Assembly: GCA_032718475.1 (NCBI GenBank)
Contig: JAUCBJ010000819.1
Coordinates: 1-56,242 of the forward strand
From: Nemertoderma westbladi
Taxonomy: Eukaryota; Xenacoelomorpha; Nemertodermatida; Nemertodermatidae
Reading direction: 5' to 3'
DNA: 56,242 nucleotides
Part shown: positions 10,839 through 22,136 of the stretch, piece by piece
Layout: every line of letters starts with the position of its first letter
Numbering within the stretch: the first letter of the stretch is position 1
Program-made: the position numbers and the translations under genes
The notes under the pieces: model-generated
Databases searched by the model: none
Told to the model about the DNA's origin: nothing
What the model saw: the letters and a program-made list of their open reading frames with translations, nothing else

Positions 10839-11604
10839 CAAAAAGAAAAACGAATTTGTCTTATCACTTCTTTTGCGCGATTGTATATTGAATTCATGAC
10901 AACTGCTGTTATTATTATTAATCAATTGACACCTCGACTCCTCTCTGACTGCTCTCTATCTTCTATAATCACAACAGCTTTTATAATTCATTAGATGATT
11001 ACAACATAATCATTTCTCGTAATATCGTTCTAAATTTCTCGTACACCAACGGGACTACCCTCACACTAATTTATTATCAGACAGAACAAAAAGCTTTTAC
11101 TTGACTCGTACTGTCTCCTACCACTTGCTTCACGGGCCGCTAGGCCCGTCTCTAGTATCAAAATAGTCAGTTAGTTCATTCGTGTTGCCTATTCCATGTT
11201 AACGTTTTTCCTTTGATATATTTATTATATTATTCATCTTAATTTATATTTTTCATTTATTATTTTGACTGGTACTGTGTACAGTATATAGTAGAAAACT
11301 AATTAATATAACTTCTCTACTAAACAGGGTATGTGACAACGCCCATTACAATCATCTACTAACACGTTTAATGTTTTGTTTAATTGTTTAATGTTTTGGT
11401 TGCATTCACTCGGCTTTCGGCCTTTGTTACCTGATTGTTTTCTGACCTATTGCATAACAGTCAACATTCATTTTGCATGTTAACATTACACTGCCTAACC
11501 CCCAGAATAAACTGCATCATGTACATAATCGTTGGTAAAATGTAAAAAATGAGTTAAAAGTATTTTTTTAAGTAATTTTCAGCATATTCTACATTTCGCA
11601 CATT

Positions 11605-11735
11605 GGTGATATTGGTGGAAGGGTTTACTGTCGAAGATCACCCATGGTGGTGAACAGACATTCCTTTAGGAAACAGAGTGGAAGGGTTTACTGTCGAAGA
11701 TCACCCATATGGTGGTGAACAGGAAATCCTTGGCT
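11605..11735. repeat. Short tandem duplication
   Basis: gtggaagggtttactgtcg followed by aagatcacccat and ggtggtgaacag occurs twice, about 63 bp apart. Confidence 0.7.
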
Positions 11736-11971
11736 TAATGAGCCTAAAAGAATCTCCCATTCATTGGTGATATTTTTTGTCTATATTCGATATAAAAACG
11801 TAACAGAAAATACTCTTTACATAAATGTTGCCCTCGAGTCTTGAGTTTTCCTCTTGGTTGTATTCTACATAGCACTCACTTCGCTAAAAACTTGCCAACT
11901 CGCTTTCTTTTGAAGCGTGAACTCGACTTTAATTTATTGACCCCTCCCTAGCACCTCTCTTCTAAACTTAC

Positions 11972-12165
11972 CCCACTCAGTACACTGATTAGATCTACGT
12001 GAGCGATCTGCTGACCATCACGTTTCCACTTTATATCCGAGATCGCCTCGTCTTCCAATGTCAGTAGTTCCTCCATCACGATGTCACATGTCAGGGTAAT
12101 TGGGTCATTTAAGACATAATCGGTTGAAGGTTGAACCTTCAAGTCTACAGCGTCCAATGCGACCT
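11972..12165 (-). CDS. Host gene exon 11: first half of Ig domain 4
   Basis: 194 bp, phase 1 to 0, donor GGG|GTAAGT. The acceptor is taken as CCGTTAG|AG because this gives the phase needed after exon 10; a second AG two bases later is possible. It encodes DLKVQPSTDYVLNDPITLTC, then ISDIKWKRDGQQI: the strand-B cysteine and strand-C tryptophan of an Ig domain. Confidence 0.75.
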
Positions 12166-12339
12166 CTAACGGGAATGAATAAAAGTTAGAGTTTATATTA
12201 ATTAAAGTCGCTCTAAATGTAATGTATATAAAATATGTACAGTAGAAGACAATATGACTTTATTCAACGAAGAAATGTAAGTTGAAATTTCATGTTGTAT
12301 TTCTACAAAGAGATTTTGTTACAAAATTGAAATAAGGTT

Positions 12340-12415
12340 AGGGTAGGTTGCACCATTGCACAGTGCTTCTCCGGCCAGGGATCGAACCAGAGGCCTCGGG
12401 ATTAGAAGTCCAGCA
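12340..12415 (-). repeat. tRNA-derived SINE remnant
   Basis: On the minus strand GACTTCTAATCCCGAGG (like the anticodon arm of tRNA-Arg TCT) is followed by the B box TGGTTCGATCCC. The A-box half is missing. It ends about 20 bp from the donor site of host exon 10. Confidence 0.55.
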
Positions 12416-12434
12416 TATAAATTGAATACTAAAC

Positions 12435-12640
12435 CTATAATAGTTATTTTCGATATTGTGCTGATACCCCATCTGGAGTACTTGTTCTTCATATGACATG
12501 TATATGAGCCCTCATGATCTCTGTTTGCGTTCATTATGGTTATCCCGTTAGTGAGTCTGTTCACAGGAACTGCTTCTTCACCTGGTTCAGCTTTAACAAT
12601 TTCTCTGAAATCAGCTTCTTCATTTTTCTTGTAATAAAAT
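12435..12640 (-). CDS. Host gene exon 10: second half of Ig domain 3
   Basis: 206 bp, phase 2 to 1. The acceptor is ACTTCTACAG. The donor TATAG|GTTTAG is weak and was chosen because it keeps phase with exon 11. It encodes YYKKNEEADFREIVKAEPGE, then RLTNGITIMNANRDHEGSYT and CHMKNKYSRW: a typical Ig strand E-F block with D-x-E-x-x-Y-x-C. Confidence 0.75.
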
Positions 12641-12732
12641 CTGTAGAAGTAGAAATATAACAAATTAAAAAAATTATATGTAAATTCACGATAATTTATT
12701 TGGTGTTGTGCGCGTTTTTTTTTTACCATTAT

Positions 12733-12885
12733 TGTATATACACATACATACAATGATATACACATACATACAACGATATACACATATATACAACGATATA
12801 CACACACATACAACGATATACACACACATACAACGATATACACACACATACAACGATATACACATACATACAACGACATATACAA
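12733..12885. repeat. 20-bp tandem repeat (caacgatatacacacacata)
   Basis: About 7-8 copies with small variants. The frames reading through it on both strands are artefacts. Confidence 0.85.
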
Positions 12886-13017
12886 AAATCTTACTAAATT
12901 TTATATAGCTCGATGAATTATTTATTTTTATGATCTAAACAATTTTCCTCTGTTTATTTTCGTAGATATTTCACTGTTTTGAGAACTTGGTAAACAATAA
13001 ACACACATAGATCTTAC

Positions 13018-13132
13018 CTAAATGGTTCCTCAGTGCCCATTGCTACTATGGTATCCGCCATACATTCCAATTTAAACGACATTTTATCGAATACGTTTTC
13101 TGGTAACCATAATCTTACATTGGCTGGTGTAT
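13018..13132 (-). CDS. Host gene exon 9: first half of Ig domain 3
   Basis: 115 bp, phase 1 to 2, acceptor ATAAATTACAG and donor AG|GTAAGA. It encodes TPANVRLWLPENVFDKMSFK then LECMADTIV, with the strand-B cysteine. The split codon AG|A continues exactly into exon 10. The acceptor lies only about 33 bp from the giant tetranucleotide array. Confidence 0.7.
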
Positions 13133-13165
13133 CTGTAATTTATAACAAATCTATTATTAGGAGCC

Positions 13166-16003
13166 CACTGACTGACTGACTGACTGACTGACTGACTGAC
13201 TGACTGACTGACTGACTGACTGACTGACTGACTGACTGACTGACTGACTGACTGACTGACTGACTGACTGACTGACTGACTGACTGACTGACTGACTGAC
13301 TGACTGACTGACTGACTGACTGACTGACTGACTGACTGACTGACTGACTGACTGACTGACTGACTGACTGACTGACTGACTGACTGACTGACTGACTGAC
13401 TGACTGGCTGACTGACTGACTGACTGACTGACTGACTGACTGACTGACTGACTGACTGACTGACTGACTGACTGACTGACTGACTGACTGACTGACTGAC
13501 TGACTGACTGACTGACTGACTGACTGACTGACTGACTGACTGACTGACTGACTGACTGACTGACTGACTGACTGACTGACTGACTGACTGACTGACTGAC
13601 TGACTGACTGACTGACTGACTGACTGACTGACTGACTGACTGACTGACTGACTGACTGACTGGCTGGCTGACTGACTGACTGACTGACTGACTGACTGAC
13701 TGACTGACTGACTGACTGACTGACTGACTGACTGACTGACTGACTGACTGACTGACTGACTGACTGACTGACTGACTGACTGACTGACTGACTGACTGAC
13801 TGACTGACTGACTGACTGACTGACTGACTGACTGACTGACTGACTGACTGACTGACTGACTGACTGACTGACTGACTGACTGACTGACTGACTGACTGAC
13901 TGACTGACTGACTGACTGACTGACTGACTGACTGACTGACTGACTGACTGACTGACTGACTGACTGACTGACTGACTGACTGACTGACTGACTGACTGAC
14001 TGACTGACTGACTGACTGACTGACTGACTGACTGACTGACTGACTGACTGACTGACTGACTGACTGACTGACTGACTGACTGACTGACTGACTGACTGAC
14101 TGACTGACTGACTGACTGACTGACTGACTGACTGACTGACTGACTGACTGACTGACTGACTGACTGACTGACTGACTGACTGACTGACTGACTGACTGAC
14201 TGACTGACTGACTGACTGACTGACTGACTGACTGACTGACTGACTGACTGACTGACTGACTGACTGACTGACTGACTGACTGACTGACTGACTGACTGAC
14301 TGACTGACTGACTGACTGACTGACTGACTGACTGACTGACTGACTGACTGACTGACTGACTGACTGACTGACTGACTGACTGACTGACTGACTGACTGAC
14401 TGACTGACTGACTGACTGACTGACTGACTGACTGACTGACTGACTGACTGACTGACTGACTGACTGACTGACTGACTGACTGACTGACTGACTGACTGAC
14501 TGACTGACTGACTGACTGACTGACTGACTGACTGACTGACTGACTGACTGACTGACTGACTGACTGACTGACTGACTGACTGACTGACTGACTGACTGAC
14601 TGACTGACTGACTGACTGACTGACTGACTGACTGACTGACTGACTGACTGACTGACTGACTGACTGACTGACTGACTGACTGACTGACTGACTGACTGAC
14701 TGACTGACTGACTGACTGACTGACTGACTGACTGACTGACTGACTGACTGACTGACTGACTGACTGACTGACTGACTGACTGACTGACTGACTGACTGAC
14801 TGACTGACTGACTGACTGACTGACTGACTGACTGACTGACTGACTGACTGACTGACTGACTGACTGACTGACTGACTGACTGACTGACTGACTGACTGAC
14901 TGACTGACTGACTGACTGACTGACTGACTGACTGACTGACTGACTGACTGACTGACTGACTGACTGACTGACTGACTGACTGACTGACTGACTGACTGAC
15001 TGACTGACTGACTGACTGACTGACTGACTGACTGACTGACTGACTGACTGACTGACTGACTGACTGACTGACTGACTGACTGACTGACTGACTGACTGAC
15101 TGACTGACTGACTGACTGACTGACTGACTGACTGACTGACTGACTGACTGACTGACTGACTGACTGACTGACTGACTGACTGACTGACTGACTGACTGAC
15201 TGACTGACTGACTGACTGACTGACTGACTGACTGACTGACTGACTGACTGACTGACTGACTGACTGACTGACTGACTGACTGACTGACTGACTGACTGAC
15301 TGACTGACTGACTGACTGACTGACTGACTGACTGACTGACTGACTGACTGACTGACTGACTGACTGACTGACTGACTGACTGACTGACTGACTGACTGAC
15401 TGACTGACTGACTGACTGACTGACTGACTGACTGACTGACTGACTGACTGACTGACTGACTGACTGACTGACTGACTGACTGACTGACTGACTGACTGAC
15501 TGACTGACTGACTGACTGACTGACTGACTGACTGACTGACTGACTGACTGACTGACTGACTGACTGACTGACTGACTGACTGACTGACTGACTGACTGAC
15601 TGACTGACTGACTGACTGACTGACTGACTGACTGACTGACTGACTGACTGACTGACTGACTGACTGACTGACTGACTGACTGACTGACTGACTGACTGAC
15701 TGACTGACTGACTGACTGACTGACTGACTGACTGACTGACTGACTGACTGACTGACTGACTGACTGACTGACTGACTGACTGACTGACTGACTGACTGAC
15801 TGACTGACTGACTGACTGACTGACTGACTGACTGACTGACTGACTGACTGACTGACTGACTGACTGACTGACTGACTGACTGACTGACTGACTGACTGAC
15901 TGACTGACTGACTGACTGACTGACTGACTGACTGACTGACTGACTGACTGACTGACTGACTGACTGACTGACTGACTGACTGACTGACTGACTGACTGAC
16001 TGA
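13166..16003. repeat. (GACT)n tetranucleotide array, 2.84 kb
   Basis: About 709 copies in perfect register (no indel) with only three A-to-G changes, one near 13407 and two near 13662-13666. The minus strand has no stop in any frame, so it yields spurious ORFs of over 960 codons reading VSQS; these are not genes. It lies inside the intron between host exons 9 and 8. Confidence 0.98.
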
Positions 16004-16544
16004 TATTTTGTCGCGAAATTAAAAGCAATGGTAAAATAACAGCTGGTGTTCATGATGAAATATGGCTTAATATGTTATACACAGTCATAGTAAAACGTAA
16101 AGCTACCGCCTAACTTAGCAGGAGTACCTATATTACATATTCACATAGGATTCACTGGGAAGAGATATTCCGCTTGACGACGGGGTAATACCTATAGAAG
16201 GAAACTAAATTTGTTATTTGGCTCTATTCGTTGTTATTTATCTGGTTGTGCATCATGGGCATTTTTTATAAATATTCGGTAATCGCATCTTATATCTTGT
16301 AAACGTGCTTGATAATGAAATTATATAGTTCATATTATATTTTTGTTAGTGGTAGCAAAGTTTAATTTTTTATTATGTGGGGCGAGCCACAAAGTCAGCT
16401 ATCCTCACGCCTTACAGTTTAGACAATTTTAGTTTACTTACTGCTGACTGACATAGTTCTTTGTAATAGTCTTGGCTAGGATTTTTCCCCCCGGGCTCCT
16501 TCCAGCCAGCTTGCTGGCTTTCTAGTTTAATCACACCTTCCTTA
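16004..16544. other. AT-rich intron sequence
   Basis: Nothing recognisable between the tetranucleotide array and the SINE head. Confidence 0.4.
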
Positions 16545-16655
16545 TTATATAACTTTAATTGGACACAGAAAGTCGGCAATGACGTCCAGGTGGAATCGAA
16601 CTGGTGACCTCCGGGTTGGAAGACTGACGTTCTATCCATTCAGCTAGCGGCTCAG
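16545..16655 (-). repeat. tRNA-derived SINE head
   Basis: On the minus strand TAGCTGAATGGATAGAACG (A box/D arm), an anticodon-like loop CTTCCAA and the B box CAGTTCGATTCCACC are spaced as in a tRNA. The acceptor stem is not preserved, so this is a SINE or tRNA pseudogene and not a functional tRNA. Confidence 0.6.
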
Positions 16656-16679
16656 GTAAAAGGTAGAACTGAAATTACG

Positions 16680-16980
16680 GTACGCAGCAAACTTCGCCCG
16701 CGCGAAAGCTTCTCCCGCGTCCAATTTTCGCCCGGAACAATCTTCGCCCACAAAATCAGCATCTATCGCCCGGCGGAAACCTTCGCCCGCAGGCAAACTT
16801 CGCCCAATAAACAATTAATGTTTGGGTTAGAAAAAAACCATCTCTGTAACCTGCTCATTTCCCCCAATTAGTAACACCATCGTTTATTGTTTTGGTTAAA
16901 AAAAACCCGTCTCTTTTACCTGTTCCGGTAAATCGTGGGCGAAGGTTTCCCCGGACGAAGGTTGTACGCGGGCGAAGATT
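16680..16980. repeat. Clustered inverted copies of CTTCGCCCG
   Basis: At least seven copies or near copies of ttcgcccg lie at 16692-16808 and several inverted copies (gggcgaag) at 16936-16976, with a roughly 110-bp AT-rich middle. It looks like the subterminal repeats of a non-autonomous DNA transposon. The 68-bp satellite begins directly at its right end. Confidence 0.5.
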
Positions 16981-18340
16981 GCACCCAACCGGAATTACTG
17001 TCTGATACCTTGTACGTCCGCTATTTACCTTCTCAGGGCCTCCCTGTTGCACCCAACCGGAATTACTGTCTGATACCTTGTACGTCCGCAATTTACCTTC
17101 TCATGGCCTCCCTGTTGCACCCACCCGGAATTACTGTCTGATACCTTGTACGTCCGCAATTTACCTTCTCATGGCCTCCCTGTTGCACCCACCCGGAATT
17201 ACTGTCTGATACCTTGTACGTCCGCAATTTACCTTCTCATGGCCTCCCTGTTGCACCCACCCGGAATTACTGTCTGATACCTTGTACGTCCGCAATTTAC
17301 CTTCTCATGGCCTCCCTGTTGCACCCACCCGGAATTACTGTCTGATACCTTGTACGTCCGCTATTTACCTTCTCAGGGCCTCCCTGTTGCACCCAACCGG
17401 AATTCCTGTCTGATAACTTGTACGTCCGCTATTTACCTTCTCATGGCCTCCCTGTTGCACCCAACCGGAATTCCTGTCTGACACCTTGTACGTCCGCTAT
17501 TTACCTTCTCATGGCCTCCCTGTTGCACCCAACCGGAATTCCTGTCTGACACCTTGTACGTCCGCAATTTACCTTCTCATGGCCTCCCTGTTGCACCCAA
17601 CCGGAATTACTGGCTGATACCTTGTACGTCCGCTATTTACCTTCTCAGGGCCTCCCTGTTGCACCCAACCGGAATTCCTGTCTGATAACTTGTACGTCCG
17701 CTATTTACCTTCTCATGGCCTCCCTGTTGCACCCAACCGGAATTCCTGTCTGACACCTTGTACGTCCGCTATTTACCTTCTCATGGCCTCCCTGTTGCAC
17801 CCAACCGGAATTCCTGTCTGACACCTTGTACGTCCGCTATTTACCTTCTCAGGGCCTCCCTGTTGCACCCAACCGGAATTCCTGTCTGACACCTTGTACG
17901 TCCGCTATTTACCTTCTCATGGCCTCCCTGTTGCACCCAACCGGAATTCCTGTCTGACACCTTGTACGTCCGCTATTTACCTTCTCAGGGCCTCCCTGTT
18001 GCACCCAACCGGAATTCCTGTCTGACACCTTGTACGTCCGCTATTTACCTTCTCAGGGCCTCCCTGTTGCACCCAACCGGAATTCCTGCCTGATACCTTG
18101 TACGTCCGCTATTTACCTTCTCAGGGCCTCCCTGTTGCACCCAACCGGAATTCCTGTCTGATACCTTGTACGTCCGCTATTTACCTTCTCAGGGCCTCCC
18201 TGTTGCACCCAACCGGAATTCCTGTCTGATACCTTGTACGTCCGCTATTTACCTTCTCAGGGCCTCCCTGTTGCACCCAACCGGAATTCCTGTCTGATAC
18301 CTTGTACGTCCGCTATTTACCTTCTCATGGCCTCCCTGTT
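16981..18340. repeat. 68-bp satellite, exactly 20 copies
   Basis: The unit starts gcacccaaccggaatt and ends ggcctccctgtt. 1360 bp divide exactly into 20 units without an indel. Units differ at a few fixed sites: ttActg/ttCctg, gaTacc/gaCacc, gcTatt/gcAatt, tcaGgg/tcaTgg, aAccgg/cAccgg. Confidence 0.95.
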
Positions 18341-19456
18341 AATGCAATTGTGTTCTTTGTTATTTGAGATGACTTATTTTGCTAAATTTAAGATTTAAAA
18401 GTTTTTTAAATTTTATATTATTTTTTAAAAGTTTTTATAGAGAATTATCGATAACACGGGAAAGCCCGGGCCTATTGCAGAATTTTGAGTAAAAGCCAAT
18501 GTTTTCTACAGAGGTATTATTATTATTAATTACGTTAAGGCCTGTGCTCCTCCACACTGACTGGTACAAGTCATAAATCTTTTTTTAAAAATATAAGATC
18601 CGTCTCATTTTTTCCTTGTACAGTATTTTCTGGCTTGCTGCTACCCAAATTAGCCAATGACAGGCCTCTTGTCGGATATAACTCACGAGTCGTATGCCTA
18701 TGATGGAATATGGTAGATAATCATTTTGACTCATGAGTCGTAACAAACGACTTGTGACCAGAGGACTTATGACTATGACTTATGCCAGAGGAGGCGCTCC
18801 CATTGAAACCAATGTGTTCTATCAATTATTTCCACTTATGACATCCGACTTATGACATACAACTTACCAGTGGAGCACGGGGCTAATAGTATTAGTACCG
18901 GGCTATAAAATGTTGCTCAAATCCCGGGAGGAGGTTCATATAGACCCCCGCGTAGTAGACTTCGACGTAGTATGGCACATTTTTGTGCTAATAGTACAAG
19001 TTTGAGATGTCCAGTGTTGATTTTATTGATTCCATCGGAAGTACATATATACTTTACATAAATGTAAACAAAATTTACATAAACTGACACTGAGGAAGAT
19101 AAAAACATGAAGTTTCTCATGGCAATATAATTTGTATGGTAACATGATTCATTATTTAATAATTGTTTATGTTATTATAATGTGTTTAGATTATATCTTG
19201 TAACAGTTCATTAAATTGTTCGGACCGAGGCTGGTTCACTTATTCACTGCAAACAACGTAATGTATATAAAGCATGTTGTGTGTCTTTTATACACTTCTT
19301 AATAGAAAAAAAAGTATAACAGTTACTAACAACTGCCTCCACTAAGTAGGCCTAATGGAAGTAATGTACAGACGCGTTATGTTGTGTTTCAGGTTTCAGC
19401 ACATTTGCGCACAATTTACAGTGCCATGTTGAATAAAAATTTCCGACTCAACTCAC
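18341..19456. other. Intron sequence, no gene seen
   Basis: AT-rich. Between 18660 and 18880 the words acttatgac and actcatgagtcgt recur in both orientations, possibly an old inverted-repeat element. No exon-like segment was recognised. Confidence 0.35.
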
Positions 19457-19640
19457 CATATATACGTATTTTTAAATGTTTACTATAAATGTAACTTTGA
19501 CCCCCAGTAAATAGATGACCGCACACTAGTTGGTTGTGGTTGTCTATTCCATATTTGAAGGAAGTGACGTCATTTAATGCTATCGTTTCTGAGACCTCCT
19601 CGATAATCTCAGTATATCCATCGTTATTATAAACATACCA
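19457..19640 (-). CDS. Host gene exon 8: second half of Ig domain 2
   Basis: 184 bp, phase 0 to 1, acceptor ..TTTACTTACAG and donor G|GTGAGT. It starts with the strand-C tryptophan (WYVYNNDGYTEII) and continues ALNDVTSFKYGI, NQLVCGHLF, then KHLKIRIY. It pairs with exon 7. Confidence 0.7.
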
Positions 19641-20990
19641 CTGTAAGTAAACCACTAAATATTAATGTGGTAAATTATTAGAAGAAAGTTGTAAAGGTTC
19701 ACAAAGAGTTGTTGATTAAAAAACATTTCTAAAAATTACAAGAAAAAGTCTTTATATCCCTTTTACCCCGAGATGTATTATTGTATAATTTGTAGAGCGA
19801 GAGAAGGCGAGAGAAGATAATTATAAATCAATGGAAAAAAATGGAAAATATACATCTAGGGAAAAAAAGGCCTATTTGGTTCACGTGTAATTAATTTTAT
19901 TTATAAAAAACGATACAGGACAGACCCAGTTATTTATTGAGATATTATCTATTAGATACAATCTAGTGTAATAAAATAGTATAAATAATATTAGTTCAAA
20001 CTTTTAAAAATTTCAAACTGTTATATTTTCTGTTTGTTTTGATAATTCTGAAGTTATACTGTTTATCAAGGCTGCTGAACACGATACAACTCGTTAAAAA
20101 TCATTCGTGGTAACACAACTATAATTTGTCGTGCTGGTCTGGTGAGACGAATAAAACAAGTAGCGTAAAATCGAATTTTATTGGATAATGTGACATTTTT
20201 GAGTGTCATATTCGTGATAAGCGTCCCAGAAAGCCCTTAATGTCATGAAATCATGTTGATTTGGTAATGATTTTTGATCATAAAATTTGTGCTTCTTGAA
20301 TATTTTTCGTGCCGCACATTGACACGTGTCAAAAAATGCTGCAATCAACTTCGTTACGATATTTTTCAGTGTCATATTTGTCATCAGCATCTCAAAAACC
20401 CAATATTTACACTACTTGGTTTTTTCGAGCCCCATTGAAAATTAACAAAAAATTTCTCGAATGTTAAATTTGAGTTCTATAATCGTGATCAGAAAACAAA
20501 AAAAAACTCTATATACCGGTACCGCAAATTTTAGGAACTATAAAAACTTTTAACAATTTGAACACGAAAAATAGTGGATATGGGTGCCAGAAAGGGACCA
20601 CAGCACAAAAAATAACATAGCCATATAATTGGCTTTTGCTCTGTTGGATAGCCCGTAAAATTTTAGGAAAAGTCACGAATTCTCGGTTTTACAAACAAAT
20701 CTGTCTAAAGACACAATTTATAAAATACTGTAATTATTGCTTCCCTCCCCCCGGCCAAATAGGGTAAAATAAAAAACAAAACTCTGTTTAAATCGGTATA
20801 ATATACTTGGTAAGGATACTTCACTTTACCATAATTATGGTACCCAATCTACAAAACTATTTTACTAACTTTTAAACCGCACCTTAGTATAATCCGTTAA
20901 AAAGTAAATTAATGACGGGTGCACCTGTACATATTTTATATTTAATTATTTAGTAATAAGTATAATTAGTTACAATAGGTTAATATTCAC
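19641..20990. other. Intron between Ig2 half-exons
   Basis: AT-rich. Imperfect duplicated words (gtgtcatatt, gataagcg/catcagcatc) occur around 20190-20390. No exon was recognised. A frame at 20178-20390 (-) shows no known motif and sits within these repeats. Confidence 0.35.
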
Positions 20991-21178
20991 CTTATATGAA
21001 TTTGTTTTAAGAAGCCTGACAGCATCATTAGTGATAACGCATTGTAAATTAATAGTGTCACCACCTCTCATCTCCCAGTCAGCATCAGGTTCAGTGGATT
21101 GTTTGAAATAAAACATGTTTGAATCGACTTCTGTGTTTGTATTGGCCGAAGATTCATCCACATGTATATCCAAGAAAT
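20991..21178 (-). CDS. Host gene exon 7: first half of Ig domain 2
   Basis: 188 bp, phase 1 to 0, acceptor ATTCCAACAG and donor AAG|GTGAAT. It encodes FLDIHVDESSANTNTEVDSN, then GGDTINLQCVITNDAVRLL: the strand-B cysteine of an Ig fold. It joins exon 8 as ..NSYK-WYVYNN. Confidence 0.7.
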
Positions 21179-21591
21179 CTGTTGGAATTGCCAATTGATT
21201 TTTCATAAGATATACTTAAAAATGGGTGAATGCGTGTTAAAAATTAGTTAAAAAAATAGAATTTCAATATTATCTATCAACATATTTTTGTGCGACTTTT
21301 TAATCCGCTATTTTTTGAGGAAGACAGGAAGATAAAAAATTAAAATTAAAATAGTATCTAAGTTCTTGACCGGGCGCCTTTACATTATGGAGAACAGGTT
21401 AAAATTAACTAATTCCATGTTAAGTTAATAACAACTCCTGATCACCATCTCCCTCGCTCTAATTGAACTGCATTAAGATTTTATGGAACCAATTCACTTG
21501 GAGATACCTTTACTAGGATTCCACTGTGTGCAACTCTAGTACCCCACTAGGATAGATACTAATCTTTGGTAATAAATATGTACATACTTGT

Positions 21592-21823
21592 GTGTAGGTG
21601 TAAAACGCGGATCCGGATCCGGATTCCAAAATTATCAATTAAGGGAAAGGAGCAGGTTACATTGGCACGTTATTTTAACCAAAACAATAAACTAAAGTCA
21701 ATAGAACAGGTTATAGTTTTATTTTTGGGAGTTATAAAAATGTAAAAAAAATCGACTTCCGTAGGGACAATGTTAAATGTAGAATTCGGATCCGAATCCG
21801 GATCCGCGTTTTACTCTGACCCC
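21592..21823. mobile_element. hAT-like MITE, 232 bp
   Basis: Flanked by the 8-bp direct repeat ATACTTGT (21584-21591 and 21824-21831). The ends are inverted: gtaaaacgcggatccggatc (left) against its complement (right), with repeated ggatcc words in both arms. There is no coding capacity. Confidence 0.7.
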
Positions 21824-21956
21824 ATACTTGTTTGTAAAGTTTTACGTTTACAGTGTGATGATCCGAGTGGCTTTGTTACACGAACGAACGTTAGTGAGTG
21901 AGTGAAAATAAAGCCACGAGGATCAGAACGCTGTAAAGTACTTCGCAACAAGTATG
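21824..21956. repeat. Second inverted repeat next to the MITE
   Basis: tacttgtttgtaaag...gatccgagtggcttt (from 21825) is mirrored by aaagccacgaggatcagaac...acaagta (to about 21956): imperfect arms of about 45 bp around a short centre. Confidence 0.55.
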
Positions 21957-22136
21957 TATGTAGTTTTATTCCAAAATTGTAACATTACGAAATGATTGTA
22001 TATATATTATAAGTGATAGAAACTGCACAAATTATATTAGTTGCTGTATAAATAAATGTAAAAATGACATGAATAATGTTATAAATAAGTTACCTTATAT
22101 TTATGGTGGCGTGTAGAGCCATGTTATAATAATATA

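Larger units (their letters stand above)
9831..11971. other. Intron 11 with small repeats
   Basis: About 2.1 kb between Ig4 half-exons. It holds the 7-bp array at 10011, a dispersed 36-bp direct repeat (10228 and 10798) and a short duplication near 11612. I see no coding exon in it. Confidence 0.5.

Noticed and set aside
12319-12885. 188-codon minus-strand ORF as one gene
   Set aside because: It merges a 20-bp satellite, an intron and the true exon 12435-12640; only the exon has Ig features.
13084-16053. ORFs of 989 and 962 codons made of VSQS repeats on the minus strand
   Set aside because: They are the translation of the stop-free tetranucleotide array; the non-repeat ends are intron and a neighbouring exon out of context.
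16412-16639. 75-codon minus-strand ORF
   Set aside because: It reads through a tRNA-derived SINE head.
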